64,000 nt of DNA from Oscillospiraceae bacterium (GTDB lineage Bacteria > Bacillota > Clostridia > Oscillospirales > Ruminococcaceae). Positions 9,069-18,941 of the stretch are shown here, one piece after another. The position numbers were made by a program, and so were the translations under genes. The stretch spans positions 186,001 through 250,000 of the forward strand of contig CABIYQ010000001.1 of NCBI GenBank assembly GCA_902362965.1, in the 5' to 3' direction. The notes below the pieces were generated by a model. The model did no database searches. It was given only the letters and a program-made list of their open reading frames with translations, and was not told where the DNA came from. Position 1 is the first letter of the stretch, and every line of letters begins with the position of its first letter.

Positions 9069-11330
9069 TTATTTATTTAGTTTCCAGATGTCATTATTAT
9101 ATTCTGATATTGTTCTGTCAGATGAAAAGTAGCCTGCATTACTTATATTGACAAGCATTTTCTTTGCCCATTCAATTCGATTGCTATAATCTTTAAATGC
9201 ACGTTCTTTGGATTCGACATAGTCTTTAAAATCCGGAAATGTCATAAACCAATCTTTATTTAAAAGTTCATTTTTAAGACGTTCAAGATTTTCTTTGATT
9301 CCAATTGAAAGCAATTCTTTTCCTGTAATAAAATCCACAGCTTCTTTTATATTTTTATCTTTTAGGTAATAATCCTTTGGATTATAATTTCCTTGTTTAT
9401 AACGATTTACAACTGTTTCACTGGAATCACCGAAAATATAAATATTTTCATCTCCTACCAGCTGGTGTATCTCAACGTTTGCTCCGTCCTCAGTTCCTAG
9501 TGTTACAGCGCCGTTAAGCATAAATTTCATATTTCCAGTACCGCTTGCTTCCTTTGACGCTAATGAAATTTGTTCTGATATATCACATGCAGGAATCAGA
9601 TGTTCAGCATTTGTTACATTATAATTTTCTACCATGATAACTTTAAGAAAAGGACTAACCTGACTATCATTATTTATCAACTGTTGAAGACATAAAATAA
9701 GGTGAATAATGTCCTTTGCTATAACATATGCGGGAGCAGCTTTTGCCCCGAAAATAATTGTTATCGGTGTATCAGGTTTGACGCCTTTTTTTATTTCAAG
9801 ATATTTGTGAATAACATACAGTGCGTTCATTTGCTGACGTTTATATTCATGAAGTCTTTTTATTTGTATATCAAAAATAGTATTTTCATTTATTTCAATA
9901 TTATGATTTTTCAGTATATAATTTTTAAGCTTCTTTTTATTGTTATGTTTGATTTCAAGTAGTTTATTCAGAACATTTTCATTATTTGCAAATTCTTTAA
10001 GTTTATTTAATTCAGATGCGTCGTTTTTGTAACCGTTTCCTATAAGCGATGTTATAAATTCAGAAAGCTCTGGATTGCAGTGCAGCAGCCATCTGCGGAA
10101 TGTAATGCCGTTTGTTTTGTTATTGAATTTATCGGGATAAATATTATAAAAATGGTTAAGTTCATTTTCTTTTAAAATGTCTGTATGAAGAGAAGCTACT
10201 CCGTTTACACTGAAAGTGTAATGAATATCTATGTGAGCCATGTGAACATTATCGTTTTTATCTATTATATAAACCTTGTCGTTTTCATATTTTCTTCTTA
10301 CTTTATTATCCAGAATTTCAATAATCGGTACAAGCTGAGGCACGACCTTTTCCAGATATTCTATCGGCCATTTTTCTAATGCTTCAGCAAGAATAGTGTG
10401 ATTGGTATATGCACAGGTCCTGCTTACAATATCTATGGCTTTATTCATTTCTATTCCGTACTCTGTCAGAAGTCTGATAAGCTCCGGTATTACCATCGTA
10501 GGATGTGTATCATTTATCTGTATTACAGCATAATCGGGCAGATCATATAAATTACTTCCTCTTTGTCGGCATTCATCAAGTATTAATCTTACACCGCTGC
10601 TGACCATAAAATACTGCTGATAAATACGCAGAAGTCTGCCTGATTCATCACTGTCATCAGGATAAAGAAATAAAGTAAGATTTTTTTCTATATCCTTTTT
10701 ATTAAAATTAATACCGTTTTCTACAATGGATTCATCAATACTTTCAATATCAAAAAGATGAAGTTTATTTGTTCGATTATTATAACCGGTTATATTTATA
10801 TCATAAAGCCGTGATTTAACTGATAAATCTTTAAAATTAATTGTATAACATATATCGGTTTTGGTAAGCCAGCTTTTTTCTTCAATCCAGTTATTAGGAT
10901 ATTCAGATTGTAAATTATTTTCAAATTTCTGTCGGAATAACCCATAATGATAATTAATACCTATTCCATCACCGTTTAATCCAAGTGTGGCAATAGAGTC
11001 CAGAAAGCATGCTGCCAGTCTGCCTAAACCTCCGTTTCCAAGCGACGGCTCCGGTTCAATTTCTTCAATATCAATTATATTTTTACCATTAGATTCTAAC
11101 TGTTGTTTAACTTCGTCGTAAATTCCAAGATTGATTAAATTATTTGACAGTAATTTACCTATAAGAAATTCAGCAGAAATATAGTATAGTTTTTTCTTTT
11201 CACTTTTTTTAAAAAGTTTTTTTTCTGACATATTCTGTACAGTTTCAAGCAAAGCATAATAGATTTCCTTATTTGTACAATCAGAAACAGATTTATTGTA
11301 TTTTAATTTCATTATTTCATTTAAATTCAT
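9069..11330 (-). CDS. glgP: Glycogen/maltodextrin phosphorylase
   Basis: A 753-residue GT35 enzyme, at the short end of the family (about 750-850), that releases glucose 1-phosphate from alpha-1,4-glucans using phosphate and PLP. Visible motifs are [19 protein letters not shown] near residue 93, [30 protein letters not shown] and the PLP-lysine segment [15 protein letters not shown] (about 590-604). The N-terminal regulatory extension of animal enzymes is absent. It is the first gene of the minus-strand operon with the PTS permease, EEP protein and malQ, with AAAGGA 9 nt before the ATG. I found no convincing promoter in the 120 bases upstream. Confidence 0.96.
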   Translation of the reverse strand: MNLNEIMKLKYNKSVSDCTNKEIYYALLETVQNMSEKKLFKKSEKKKLYYISAEFLIGKLLSNNLINLGIYDEVKQQLESNGKNIIDIEEIEPEPSLGNGGLGRLAACFLDSIATLGLNGDGIGINYHYGLFRQKFENNLQSEYPNNWIEEKSWLTKTDICYTINFKDLSVKSRLYDINITGYNNRTNKLHLFDIESIDESIVENGINFNKKDIEKNLTLFLYPDDSDESGRLLRIYQQYFMVSSGVRLILDECRQRGSNLYDLPDYAVIQINDTHPTMVIPELIRLLTEYGIEMNKAIDIVSRTCAYTNHTILAEALEKWPIEYLEKVVPQLVPIIEILDNKVRRKYENDKVYIIDKNDNVHMAHIDIHYTFSVNGVASLHTDILKENELNHFYNIYPDKFNNKTNGITFRRWLLHCNPELSEFITSLIGNGYKNDASELNKLKEFANNENVLNKLLEIKHNNKKKLKNYILKNHNIEINENTIFDIQIKRLHEYKRQQMNALYVIHKYLEIKKGVKPDTPITIIFGAKAAPAYVIAKDIIHLILCLQQLINNDSQVSPFLKVIMVENYNVTNAEHLIPACDISEQISLASKEASGTGNMKFMLNGAVTLGTEDGANVEIHQLVGDENIYIFGDSSETVVNRYKQGNYNPKDYYLKDKNIKEAVDFITGKELLSIGIKENLERLKNELLNKDWFMTFPDFKDYVESKERAFKDYSNRIEWAKKMLVNISNAGYFSSDRTISEYNNDIWKLNK

Positions 11331-11451
11331 AATGAATCATCCTTTCATAATACCGTTTAGAAAAAATATGGAATAGTTAAAATTATTTTATCCTTCATTG
11401 TAAATAAATATACTTTGTTTGAAAATTAAAAAATTCAATTGATTTAATTAC

Positions 11452-11490
11452 AAAAAACACCATAACGGAATTTATTCCGCCATGGTGTTT
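11452..11490 (-). terminator. Terminator after gltD
   Basis: Arms AAACACCATAACGGAA (11455-11470) and TTCCGCCATGGTGTTT (11475-11490) pair with two A-C mismatches around TTTA. On the minus strand the stem is followed by TTTTTTG, so it ends the gltBD transcript before glgP. Confidence 0.82.
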
Positions 11491-11505
11491 ATATAATATT
11501 AAAAA

Positions 11506-12996
11506 TTATCTTAGATTACTGTATCCCATAAGATAATTATCCACTGCTTTTGCAGCTTCCCGTCCTTCACGTATTGCCCATACGACCAACGATTGACCTC
11601 TGTGCATATCGCCTGCCGTAAATATTTTTTCTACGTTTGTCTGATATTTATCTAATGAATCTGTTGCGACGTTGGTACGGTTGTCTAGCTTAACGCCGAA
11701 TGCATCGGTAACATATGATTCAGAGCCTAAAAATCCTGCTGCAATCAAAACAAGGTCTGCCGGAAGAATCTGTTCGCTTCCGGAAATTTCTTCCATACGA
11801 ATTCTGCCTGTGACTTTATCTTTTACCGGTTGAAGCTTTATTGTTTCAATAGAGCGTACATGACCTGTTCCGTCCTGGATAAATCGTTTAACTGTTGTCT
11901 GATAAATTCTGGGGTCTCTTCCGAATACTGCAATTGCTTCTTCCTGACCGTAATCAGTTTTGCAGACTTTAGGCCATTCCGGCCAAGGATTATCGTCTGC
12001 ACGATTATCCGGAAGCTTAGGCATCATTTCAAGTTGTATAACAGACTTGCAGCCATGTCTGATAGCTGTACCGACGCAATCGTTGCCGGTATCGCCGCCA
12101 CCGATTACAATAACATTTTTATATTTAGCACTAATATAGTAACCGTCCGAAAGATTTGAATTAATAAGACTTTTAGTTGTTGCTTTCAGAAAATCAAGTG
12201 CGTAATATATACCGTTTGAATCTCTTCCGGGAGCTTGAATATTTCTTGGATTTGAAGCGCCGCAGCAAAGAATTACTGCGTCAAATGACTTCATAATTTC
12301 TTCAGCTGAAACATCTTTGCCCACATTTATTCCTGTACGGAAAATAACTCCTTCTTCTTCCATTAGCTTTACACGGCGTTCAATAACCGTTTTTTCAAGT
12401 TTCATGTTTGGAATTCCGTACATAAGAAGACCGCCTGCACGATCCTCACGCTCAAATACCGTTACTGTATGCCCACGCTTATTTAAACGCTGAGCAGCTG
12501 CGAGTCCGGCAGGACCGGAACCGATAACCGCAATTTTTTTATCTGTACGAACATTCGGAATATGTGGTTTCATCAATCCGTGTTCAAAAGCGTATTCTAT
12601 AATTGCGTATTCATTGTCTTTTACCGTAACCGGATCGTCATGAAGTCCGCATGTACAGGCTTTTTCACACAAAGCCGGGCAGACCCTTGATGTGAATTCC
12701 GGAAAACTGTTAGTAAGGGTAAGTCGTTTAACAGCGCCGTCCATATCGCCTGTAAAAAGCAGATCGTTCCATTCCGGACAAAGATTATTAAGCGGACATC
12801 CTGATACCATTCCGCCAATTGGTTTTCCGTACTGGCAGAATGGAACGCCGCAGTCCATGCATCGTGCCGCTTGTTTTTTGCGTTCATTCATTTCCATCGG
12901 CGTATGAAATTCACGGTAAGTTTTTATACGTTCCAGAGGCTCCTGTCCGGAATTTTCTTTTCTGTCGTAATCAAGAAATCCTGTTGCTTTTCCCAT
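11506..12996 (-). CDS. gltD: Glutamate synthase (NADPH) small subunit
   Basis: A 496-residue flavoprotein that passes electrons from NADPH through FAD and 4Fe-4S clusters to GltB. The N-terminal cysteine clusters are clear: CMDCGVPFCQ, then CPLNNLCPEW, and further CPALCEKACTCG. Two nucleotide-binding folds follow: IAVIGSGPAGLAAAQ (FAD, about 153-167) and NVIVIGGGDTGNDC (NADPH, about 295-308). The C-terminal TAGDMHRGQSLVVWAI motif is typical. The gene starts 15 nt after gltB behind AGGAGGG, and a terminator follows, so gltB-gltD is a two-gene operon. Confidence 0.96.
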   Translation of the reverse strand: MGKATGFLDYDRKENSGQEPLERIKTYREFHTPMEMNERKKQAARCMDCGVPFCQYGKPIGGMVSGCPLNNLCPEWNDLLFTGDMDGAVKRLTLTNSFPEFTSRVCPALCEKACTCGLHDDPVTVKDNEYAIIEYAFEHGLMKPHIPNVRTDKKIAVIGSGPAGLAAAQRLNKRGHTVTVFEREDRAGGLLMYGIPNMKLEKTVIERRVKLMEEEGVIFRTGINVGKDVSAEEIMKSFDAVILCCGASNPRNIQAPGRDSNGIYYALDFLKATTKSLINSNLSDGYYISAKYKNVIVIGGGDTGNDCVGTAIRHGCKSVIQLEMMPKLPDNRADDNPWPEWPKVCKTDYGQEEAIAVFGRDPRIYQTTVKRFIQDGTGHVRSIETIKLQPVKDKVTGRIRMEEISGSEQILPADLVLIAAGFLGSESYVTDAFGVKLDNRTNVATDSLDKYQTNVEKIFTAGDMHRGQSLVVWAIREGREAAKAVDNYLMGYSNLR

Positions 12997-13011
12997 TTTA
13001 CGCCCTCCTGT

Positions 13012-16000
13012 TTATTTTATATTGGCATAGAAGGCTTCAATTTTTGCCTCTTCATGGCTCATGCCATCTGCCTCAAATTTATTAATACTCTTAAGCATTC
13101 TTGCATATTCGTGAGGAATGATCTTTTTAAATTTCGGAAGATATTCGTCAAAATTATCAAGTATTTCCTTTCCTCTGACAGAACCGGTAAGCGATGTGTG
13201 TTCTTCAATAAGTGATTTCAGCTGTTGTATGTCTTCCGACACCGTTACCTTACTGAATCCTACCAGTGATTTGTTAAGCTTTGTATAAAGATCACTTTCC
13301 TCGTCAAGAACATAAGCAATGCCTCCGCTCATTCCGGCGGCAAAATTTTTACTTGTTTTGCCGAGAATAACAGCACATCCGCCTGTCATGTATTCGCAGC
13401 CGTGGTCGCCGACGCCTTCAACTACTACTGTAGCTCCGGAATTTCTTACACAGAAACGTTCTCCCGCTACACCGGCAATAAATGCTTTACCGCTTGTAGC
13501 ACCAAAAAGTGCAACATTACCGATAATTATATTTTCATCTGCTTTGTATTTGGCTTTTGCCGGAGAATATACAATAAGCTTTCCGCCGGAAAGTCCTTTT
13601 CCGAAATAATCGTTGCTATCGCCTTCAAGTTCAAGAGTAAGACCCTTTGGAATGAATGCTCCGAAGCTTTGACCTCCCGAACCATGACATTTAATAACAT
13701 ATGTGTCATCTTCAAGAGTATTATAATATTTTCTTGTGATCTCAGCGCCGAACAGAGTTCCTAGAGTACGGTTAAGGTTGCTGACATTCAGTTCGATAGT
13801 TTTAGGCTCTTTTGCAGCAAGTGCGTCTGACATTTCGGGTATAATTACTTTTTCATCAATTGTTTCATCAAGCTTGAAATCAAATGTATCTTCAGGACAG
13901 AACCGTATACTGTTTTTATCGTTCATATCAGAATTATCAAGTATATCGGACATATCAATTTTATTTGCCGGATGTCCCTTAGGGAATGATTTCTGAACCA
14001 GAAGATCTGAGCGACCGATAAGCTCGTCAACTGTATGAACGCCAAGCTTTGCCATATATTCACGCATTTCCTGTGCGATAAAGCGCATAAAGTTAACAAT
14101 ATATTCAGGCTTACCTTTAAAACGTTTTCTTAATTCAGGATTTTGTGTTGCAACACCTACAGGGCATGTATCAAGATTGCAGACACGCATCATAACGCAA
14201 CCCATAGTTACCAGAGGAGCAGTTGCAAAACCGTATTCCTCAGCGCCCAGCATCGCAGCGATTATAACATCACGTCCGGTCATCATTTTGCCGTCTGTTT
14301 CAATAACGACCTTTGAACGCAGTCCGTTCATGATAAGAGTTTTATGTGTTTCAGCAAGACCAAGCTCCCATGGCAATCCGGCATTGTGTATAGAACTGCT
14401 TGGTGCAGCACCTGTACCTCCGTCATAACCCGAAACTAAAATAACTCCAGCACCGGCTTTGGCAACGCCTGCTGCAATGGTACCTACTCCGGCTTCAGAA
14501 ACAAGTTTTACTGAAATACGGGCTTTTTTATTGGCATTTTTAAGGTCATAGATAAGCTGTGCCAAATCTTCAATTGAGTAGATATCGTGATGCGGCGGAG
14601 GCGATATGAGAGCAACCCCCGGAGTTGAATGTCTTGTTTTAGCAATCCAGGGATATACTTTTTTAGCCGGAAGATGTCCGCCTTCTCCGGGTTTTGCACC
14701 CTGAGCCATTTTAATCTGGATCTCTTTGGCAGATGTGAGATATTTTGAAGTAACCCCGAAACGTCCGGACGCTACCTGCTTTATAGCAGAGCATTTATCA
14801 ACTGCTCCTCCGCTTGTAATAATTCGTTCAAGGTCTTCTCCGCCTTCACCGCTGTTGGATTTACCTCCAATACGGTTCATAGCAACAGCCATACATTCAT
14901 GCGCTTCTTTGGAAATTGAACCGTATGACATTGCGCCTGTTTTAAAACGATGCATTATGCTTTCAACGCTTTCTACTTCTTCTATTGGAATTCCGCCGTT
15001 GTCATCATATTTAAAATCAAGAGTACTGCGGAGAGTGAGATTTTTATCTTCAGCGTTAAGGCATTCTGAATATTGTTTATAAAGATCATAATCGTCTTTC
15101 CATGCAGCCTGCTGCAGCAGATGAATTGTCTGTGGATTATACATATGCTCTTCCTGACCGCTTCTTGATTTATGACTTCCTACACTTTCGATTGATTCGT
15201 TAACAGTAAGATTGCACGGATCAAAAGCGGCGTCGTGAAGTGAAATGACACGTTTGCTGATGTCGTCTAAATCAATACCTCCGACACGGCTTACAGTGTC
15301 AGGGAAGAATTCATCACGAACGCTTTTACTTATACCCAACGCTTCAAACATTTTAGAACCCTGATATGACTGAATTGTTGATATTCCCATTTTAGAAGCG
15401 ATCTTAACAATACCGCTTATAATTGCCTTTACATAAGCATTTGAAGCTTCTGTATATTCTTTGTCAATAGAGCCGTTAGAAACCATATCATATAATGTAT
15501 CTAACGCAAGATACGGATTAACAGCGCTGGCGCCGAATCCCAGTAGGGTAGCAAAGTGATGAACTTCGGTAGGTTCGCCTGTTTCAACAATAATTGAAAC
15601 AGCTGTATTTTTTCTTGTTTTTACCAAATATGTTTCCAGTGCGGCAACAGCCAAAAGGGATGGGATTGCAATATGATCCTGATCAACACCCCAGTCTGTC
15701 AGAATTAGAATAGCCGCACCATTTTCGTGAGCCTTATCTGCCTGAACATAAAGATTTTCTATAGCGTCATGAAGTGAAGTATCCTTAGTATAAAGCATTG
15801 AAATATCCGCAGTTTTCAGACCGTTAATTTTTGCGCTTCTGATTTTCAGCAGATCAAGATTTGTCAATACTGGGTTTTTAACCTTGAGTACACAGCAGTT
15901 ATCTTCTTCTTCCTGAAGAATATTGCCCGATGCACCCAGATAAACTGTAGTATCTGTAATAACTGATTCACGTATACAGTCGATAGGCGGATTTGTTACC

Positions 16001-17580
16001 TGTGCAAATAGCTGCTTGAAGTAATCAAATAGGGGAGGATTCTTTTTTGAAAGTGCCGGGACAGGAGTATCAACACCCATTGCCGCAGTGGGTTCCGTAC
16101 CGTTTAAAGCCATAGGCAGCATAACACTGTGAATGCTTTCATATGTATAGCCGAATGAGCGCTGTAAACGTTCAAGCTGTTCGCCTGAATTTCTGTATGG
16201 ACGTTTATTCGGCACTTTAAGTTCTTTCAATGGATAAAGATTATGATCGAGCCATTCTCCGTAAGGCTGTCTCTTACTATAAAAATCCTTGATTTTTTCA
16301 TCTTCAACAAGTTCTCCTTTAACAGTATCAACAAGAAGCATTTTTCCAGGATGAAGACGTTCTTTCTTCACAATAGTTTCAACAGGAATATCAAGCGCTC
16401 CTACTTCTGATGAAAGAATAAGATATTTGTCACCGTTTTTATCATTAGTAATATAATATCTTGAAGGACGCAGACCGTTACGGTCAAGAACTGCGCCGAG
16501 CAGATCGCCATCTGAGAAAATAATTGATGCAGGACCGTCCCATGGTTCCATCATTGTTGCATAATACTGATAAAAAGCGCGTTTTTCACGGCTCATCATT
16601 TCTGTATGCTGCCAAGGCTCCGGAATAAGAGCCATTACAGCCAGCGGCAAATCTACGCCTGCCATATTCATAAATTCAAGGGTATTGTCAAGGCGTGCAG
16701 AGTCGGAACCGCTTACGTCAAGAATAGGAACGATGTCCTTCATTCTGTCATTTATATATTCGCTTTTCAGTATAGATTCACGGCTGAGCATTTTGTCAAC
16801 GTTACCTGTTATTGTATTGATTTCTCCGTTATGTACCATCATACGGTTAGGGTGCGAACGCTGCCAGCTTGGGTTTGTGTTTGTACTGAAACGCGAATGA
16901 ACAATACCGATAGAAGAACGATAATCCGGACTGTTAAGATCTTCATAGAACATTCTGAGCTGATTTACCAAAAACATTCCTTTATATACAATAGTACGGC
17001 TGGAACATGAAACAACATATGTTTCCTTTTCACGTTTTTCAAAAACCATTCTGGCTATATAAAGTTTACGGTCAAATGCAATACCTTTTTCACAGCTGTC
17101 CGGTTTTTTAATAAATGCCTGCATAATGTTAGGCATGCTTTCAAGAGCTTTTGTTCCCAGAACCGAAGGATCAACCGGTACTTTACGCCAACCCAGTAAT
17201 TCAAGATTTTCTTCTTTTAAAACCTTTTCAAATGTTTCCATTGCTTTTTGGCATTTTGTTTCGGATTGTGGGAAAAAGAACATTCCAATACCGTATTCAC
17301 GCTTTCCGCCGATGGAAATACCATCTTTAACTACAGCCTTTGAGAAATAATTATGTGAGATTTGAAGAAGAATTCCTACACCGTCTCCGGTTTTTCCTTC
17401 AGCATCTTTTCCGGCCCTGTGTTCCAGAGTTTCAACAATACGAAGGGCGTTATCAACAACTTTGTGATCTGCTTTTCCGCTCATGTTTACAACTGCACCG
17501 ATACCGCAGTTTTCGTGTTCAAATTTTGGATCATAAAGACCGTGTTTTGCGTAAGGCTCCTGAGTTCTGTAATTATCCAT
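13012..17580 (-). CDS. gltB: Glutamate synthase large subunit
   Basis: A 1522-residue enzyme that makes two glutamates from glutamine and 2-oxoglutarate in ammonia assimilation. Parts in order: a 24-residue propeptide ending before the amidotransferase nucleophile Cys25 (HENCGIG), a class II glutaminase domain, a central domain, the FMN synthase domain (GEGGEDLERI, GAKPGEGGHLP, SGYDGGTGAAP), the 3Fe-4S cysteines in CVMMRVCNLDTCPVG, and the C-terminal beta-helix with repeated GGxA-type glycines. ATG 17580 was chosen because AAAGGAG lies 9 nt upstream and MDNYRTQEPY gives a normal propeptide. The frame stays open 44 codons further upstream, but that stretch is the structured leader. Confidence 0.96.
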   Translation of the reverse strand: MDNYRTQEPYAKHGLYDPKFEHENCGIGAVVNMSGKADHKVVDNALRIVETLEHRAGKDAEGKTGDGVGILLQISHNYFSKAVVKDGISIGGKREYGIGMFFFPQSETKCQKAMETFEKVLKEENLELLGWRKVPVDPSVLGTKALESMPNIMQAFIKKPDSCEKGIAFDRKLYIARMVFEKREKETYVVSCSSRTIVYKGMFLVNQLRMFYEDLNSPDYRSSIGIVHSRFSTNTNPSWQRSHPNRMMVHNGEINTITGNVDKMLSRESILKSEYINDRMKDIVPILDVSGSDSARLDNTLEFMNMAGVDLPLAVMALIPEPWQHTEMMSREKRAFYQYYATMMEPWDGPASIIFSDGDLLGAVLDRNGLRPSRYYITNDKNGDKYLILSSEVGALDIPVETIVKKERLHPGKMLLVDTVKGELVEDEKIKDFYSKRQPYGEWLDHNLYPLKELKVPNKRPYRNSGEQLERLQRSFGYTYESIHSVMLPMALNGTEPTAAMGVDTPVPALSKKNPPLFDYFKQLFAQVTNPPIDCIRESVITDTTVYLGASGNILQEEEDNCCVLKVKNPVLTNLDLLKIRSAKINGLKTADISMLYTKDTSLHDAIENLYVQADKAHENGAAILILTDWGVDQDHIAIPSLLAVAALETYLVKTRKNTAVSIIVETGEPTEVHHFATLLGFGASAVNPYLALDTLYDMVSNGSIDKEYTEASNAYVKAIISGIVKIASKMGISTIQSYQGSKMFEALGISKSVRDEFFPDTVSRVGGIDLDDISKRVISLHDAAFDPCNLTVNESIESVGSHKSRSGQEEHMYNPQTIHLLQQAAWKDDYDLYKQYSECLNAEDKNLTLRSTLDFKYDDNGGIPIEEVESVESIMHRFKTGAMSYGSISKEAHECMAVAMNRIGGKSNSGEGGEDLERIITSGGAVDKCSAIKQVASGRFGVTSKYLTSAKEIQIKMAQGAKPGEGGHLPAKKVYPWIAKTRHSTPGVALISPPPHHDIYSIEDLAQLIYDLKNANKKARISVKLVSEAGVGTIAAGVAKAGAGVILVSGYDGGTGAAPSSSIHNAGLPWELGLAETHKTLIMNGLRSKVVIETDGKMMTGRDVIIAAMLGAEEYGFATAPLVTMGCVMMRVCNLDTCPVGVATQNPELRKRFKGKPEYIVNFMRFIAQEMREYMAKLGVHTVDELIGRSDLLVQKSFPKGHPANKIDMSDILDNSDMNDKNSIRFCPEDTFDFKLDETIDEKVIIPEMSDALAAKEPKTIELNVSNLNRTLGTLFGAEITRKYYNTLEDDTYVIKCHGSGGQSFGAFIPKGLTLELEGDSNDYFGKGLSGGKLIVYSPAKAKYKADENIIIGNVALFGATSGKAFIAGVAGERFCVRNSGATVVVEGVGDHGCEYMTGGCAVILGKTSKNFAAGMSGGIAYVLDEESDLYTKLNKSLVGFSKVTVSEDIQQLKSLIEEHTSLTGSVRGKEILDNFDEYLPKFKKIIPHEYARMLKSINKFEADGMSHEEAKIEAFYANIK

Positions 17581-17638
17581 AGCCACTGCTCCTTTATACA
17601 AATGATATTTTTCATAATTATCAGTTTTTATATTATAT

Positions 17639-17707
17639 ATTGTATTTGAATAAAAAATACAATAGCTCATACAGACCATAAACTTAAATGTCATAGTCTG
17701 CATGAGC
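17639..17707 (-). promoter_or_regulatory. Two adjacent stem-loops in the gltB leader
   Basis: On the minus strand, a 15-bp stem (arms 17707-17693 and 17679-17665, two G-U pairs, 13-nt loop) is followed after 1 nt by a perfect 9-bp stem ATTGTATTT/AAATACAAT (17663-17639, 7-nt loop). A T6 run falls at the loop side of the second stem, so the first could act as an imperfect terminator. They lie 60-130 nt upstream of the gltB start. No known riboswitch class is recognised, and the loops do not fit the hexaloop pairs read by ANTAR antiterminators. Confidence 0.6.
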
Positions 17708-17736
17708 GTCATTGCCCGATATTTAATTATGAATTG

Positions 17737-17753
17737 TAAAGAATCATTCTTTA
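17737..17753 (-). promoter_or_regulatory. Palindrome at the predicted gltB transcription start
   Basis: TAAAGAATCATTCTTTA is a perfect inverted repeat (8-bp arms around one C) that begins about 6 nt after the -10 box. It could be an operator or a 5'-end mRNA hairpin. Confidence 0.45.
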
Positions 17754-17758
17754 TTTCT

Positions 17759-17787
17759 ATTGTACACTAAAATTTCAAATATGTAAA
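17759..17787 (-). promoter_or_regulatory. gltB promoter
   Basis: On the minus strand TTTACA (17787-17782), a 17-bp spacer and TACAAT (17764-17759) fit a sigma-A promoter. The transcript would start near 17752, leaving a leader of about 170 nt before gltB. Confidence 0.65.
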
Positions 17788-18091
17788 TAGGAAATTTAAA
17801 TTTTTTCTAAAAAAATAAAGTTTTTTTATTTTTTTTCTTTTTTAAATCGATTTAAGGTATTATTTGTTTAAAAAAATATAGTTTTTCACTAAAATTATTT
17901 AATGATAAAAAGTCTAAAAAACTTATTTAAGGCTAATAAAAACATCTATATGCTGCAAATAATTAAATAATTAAAAGAATATTTTACTAAATTAGATTTG
18001 CATTTTGTCAGTAATATTTTTATAATTCAATAATACCTTTGTTTAATTCGTAGAAAAATCAAGCATTTTTTTACTATTCGACATTTGTTTA
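17788..18091. other. AT-rich gap between divergent gltB and sugar-transferase promoters
   Basis: About 300 bases of very AT-rich sequence with long A and T runs and no supported gene, RNA or strong inverted repeat. It separates two divergent promoters. Curvature or binding of a nucleoid protein is possible but cannot be judged by eye. Confidence 0.6.
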
Positions 18092-18120
18092 TTGACATTA
18101 TGTAATTAATATTATATAAT
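18092..18120 (+). promoter_or_regulatory. Consensus promoter upstream of the sugar transferase
   Basis: TTGACA (18092-18097), a 17-bp spacer and TATAAT (18115-18120): a perfect sigma-A promoter. The leader is about 75 nt and ends with an AGAGGAG ribosome site. Confidence 0.85.
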
Positions 18121-18199
18121 TTATTTAAAGTGAATTTTTGTAACTTTTATTAAACATATTTTTTTAAGAAATATATTTTTTGGGGGAGAGGAGATTATT

Positions 18200-18898
18200 T
18201 TGAGAGTAAATATTGCAGTTGAGGAAAGAAAAGAACTTTCCAATACTATTTACATAAACAGAACAAGAGTGAAACCTAAGCCGGTTTACGATTTTTTTAA
18301 AAGATTGTTTGACATTCTGTTTTCAGGCGTGGCTTTAATAGTACTTAGTCCTGTTTTTTTTATTTTGGCAATAATTATAAAAATTGGTGATAAGGGTGAT
18401 GTGTTATATTCACAGAACAGAATAGGAAAGTCTGGTAAAACAATTAAAATATATAAATTCAGAAGTATGAAGATGAATGCTGATTCATTGGAAAATATGT
18501 TGACTCCTGAAGAATATGCTCTTTATAAAAAAGAATATAAGCTTGACAATGACCCGAGAGTTACCAAAGTCGGTTCTTTTTTAAGAAAAAGTTCATTGGA
18601 TGAACTGCCTCAGCTAATTAGTATATTGAAAGGTGATATGTCTATTGTTGGACCAAGACCTGTTTTACCAAGCGAACTTGAAGAAAATTATACTCCGTTT
18701 CAAATTCAAGTTTTAAATTCGGTAAAACCGGGACTGACAGGATATTGGCAGGCTTATGCCAGAAATAATGTTGGTTACGAAAATTTTGAACGACAGAAAA
18801 TGGAACTTTTTTATTGCAGAAAAAGAAGTTTTATTTTTGATATAAAAATTATTTTTAAAACATTTTTATCTGTGTTAAAAAGAAATGGAGCAAAATAA
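18200..18898 (+). CDS. Polyprenyl-phosphate sugar-1-phosphate transferase
   Basis: A 232-residue bacterial sugar transferase of the short (WcaJ/PglC-like catalytic) type. It starts exopolysaccharide synthesis by moving a sugar 1-phosphate from a UDP-sugar to undecaprenyl phosphate at the inner face of the membrane. One hydrophobic membrane segment (about 36-60) is followed by KIYKFRSMK, RKSSLDELPQL, GDMSIVGPRP and KPGLTGYWQ, all family signatures. TTG 18200 is the start, with AGAGGAG 6 nt upstream. Unusually, it lies 34 kb from the polysaccharide cluster on the same strand, next to a MATE transporter. The sugar specificity is not readable. Confidence 0.92.
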   Translation: MRVNIAVEERKELSNTIYINRTRVKPKPVYDFFKRLFDILFSGVALIVLSPVFFILAIIIKIGDKGDVLYSQNRIGKSGKTIKIYKFRSMKMNADSLENMLTPEEYALYKKEYKLDNDPRVTKVGSFLRKSSLDELPQLISILKGDMSIVGPRPVLPSELEENYTPFQIQVLNSVKPGLTGYWQAYARNNVGYENFERQKMELFYCRKRSFIFDIKIIFKTFLSVLKRNGAK

Positions 18899-18941
18899 TT
18901 TCTCAATAAATTATGCTGTAAAATGGATGTAGTGGTTATTA

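Noticed and set aside
12692..17649. Several plus-strand open frames opposite gltB and gltD
   Set aside because: They are antisense to intact glutamate synthase genes and have no ribosome sites or family motifs.
17639..17707. ANTAR-type antiterminator or known riboswitch at gltB
   Set aside because: The loops are 13 and 7 nt rather than paired hexaloops, and no known riboswitch core was recognised, so only an unclassified leader is reported.
17581..17712. N-terminal extension of gltB by 44 codons
   Set aside because: The extension has no ribosome site and spans the two leader hairpins. ATG 17580 has AAAGGAG at good spacing and gives a normal 24-residue propeptide before the catalytic Cys.
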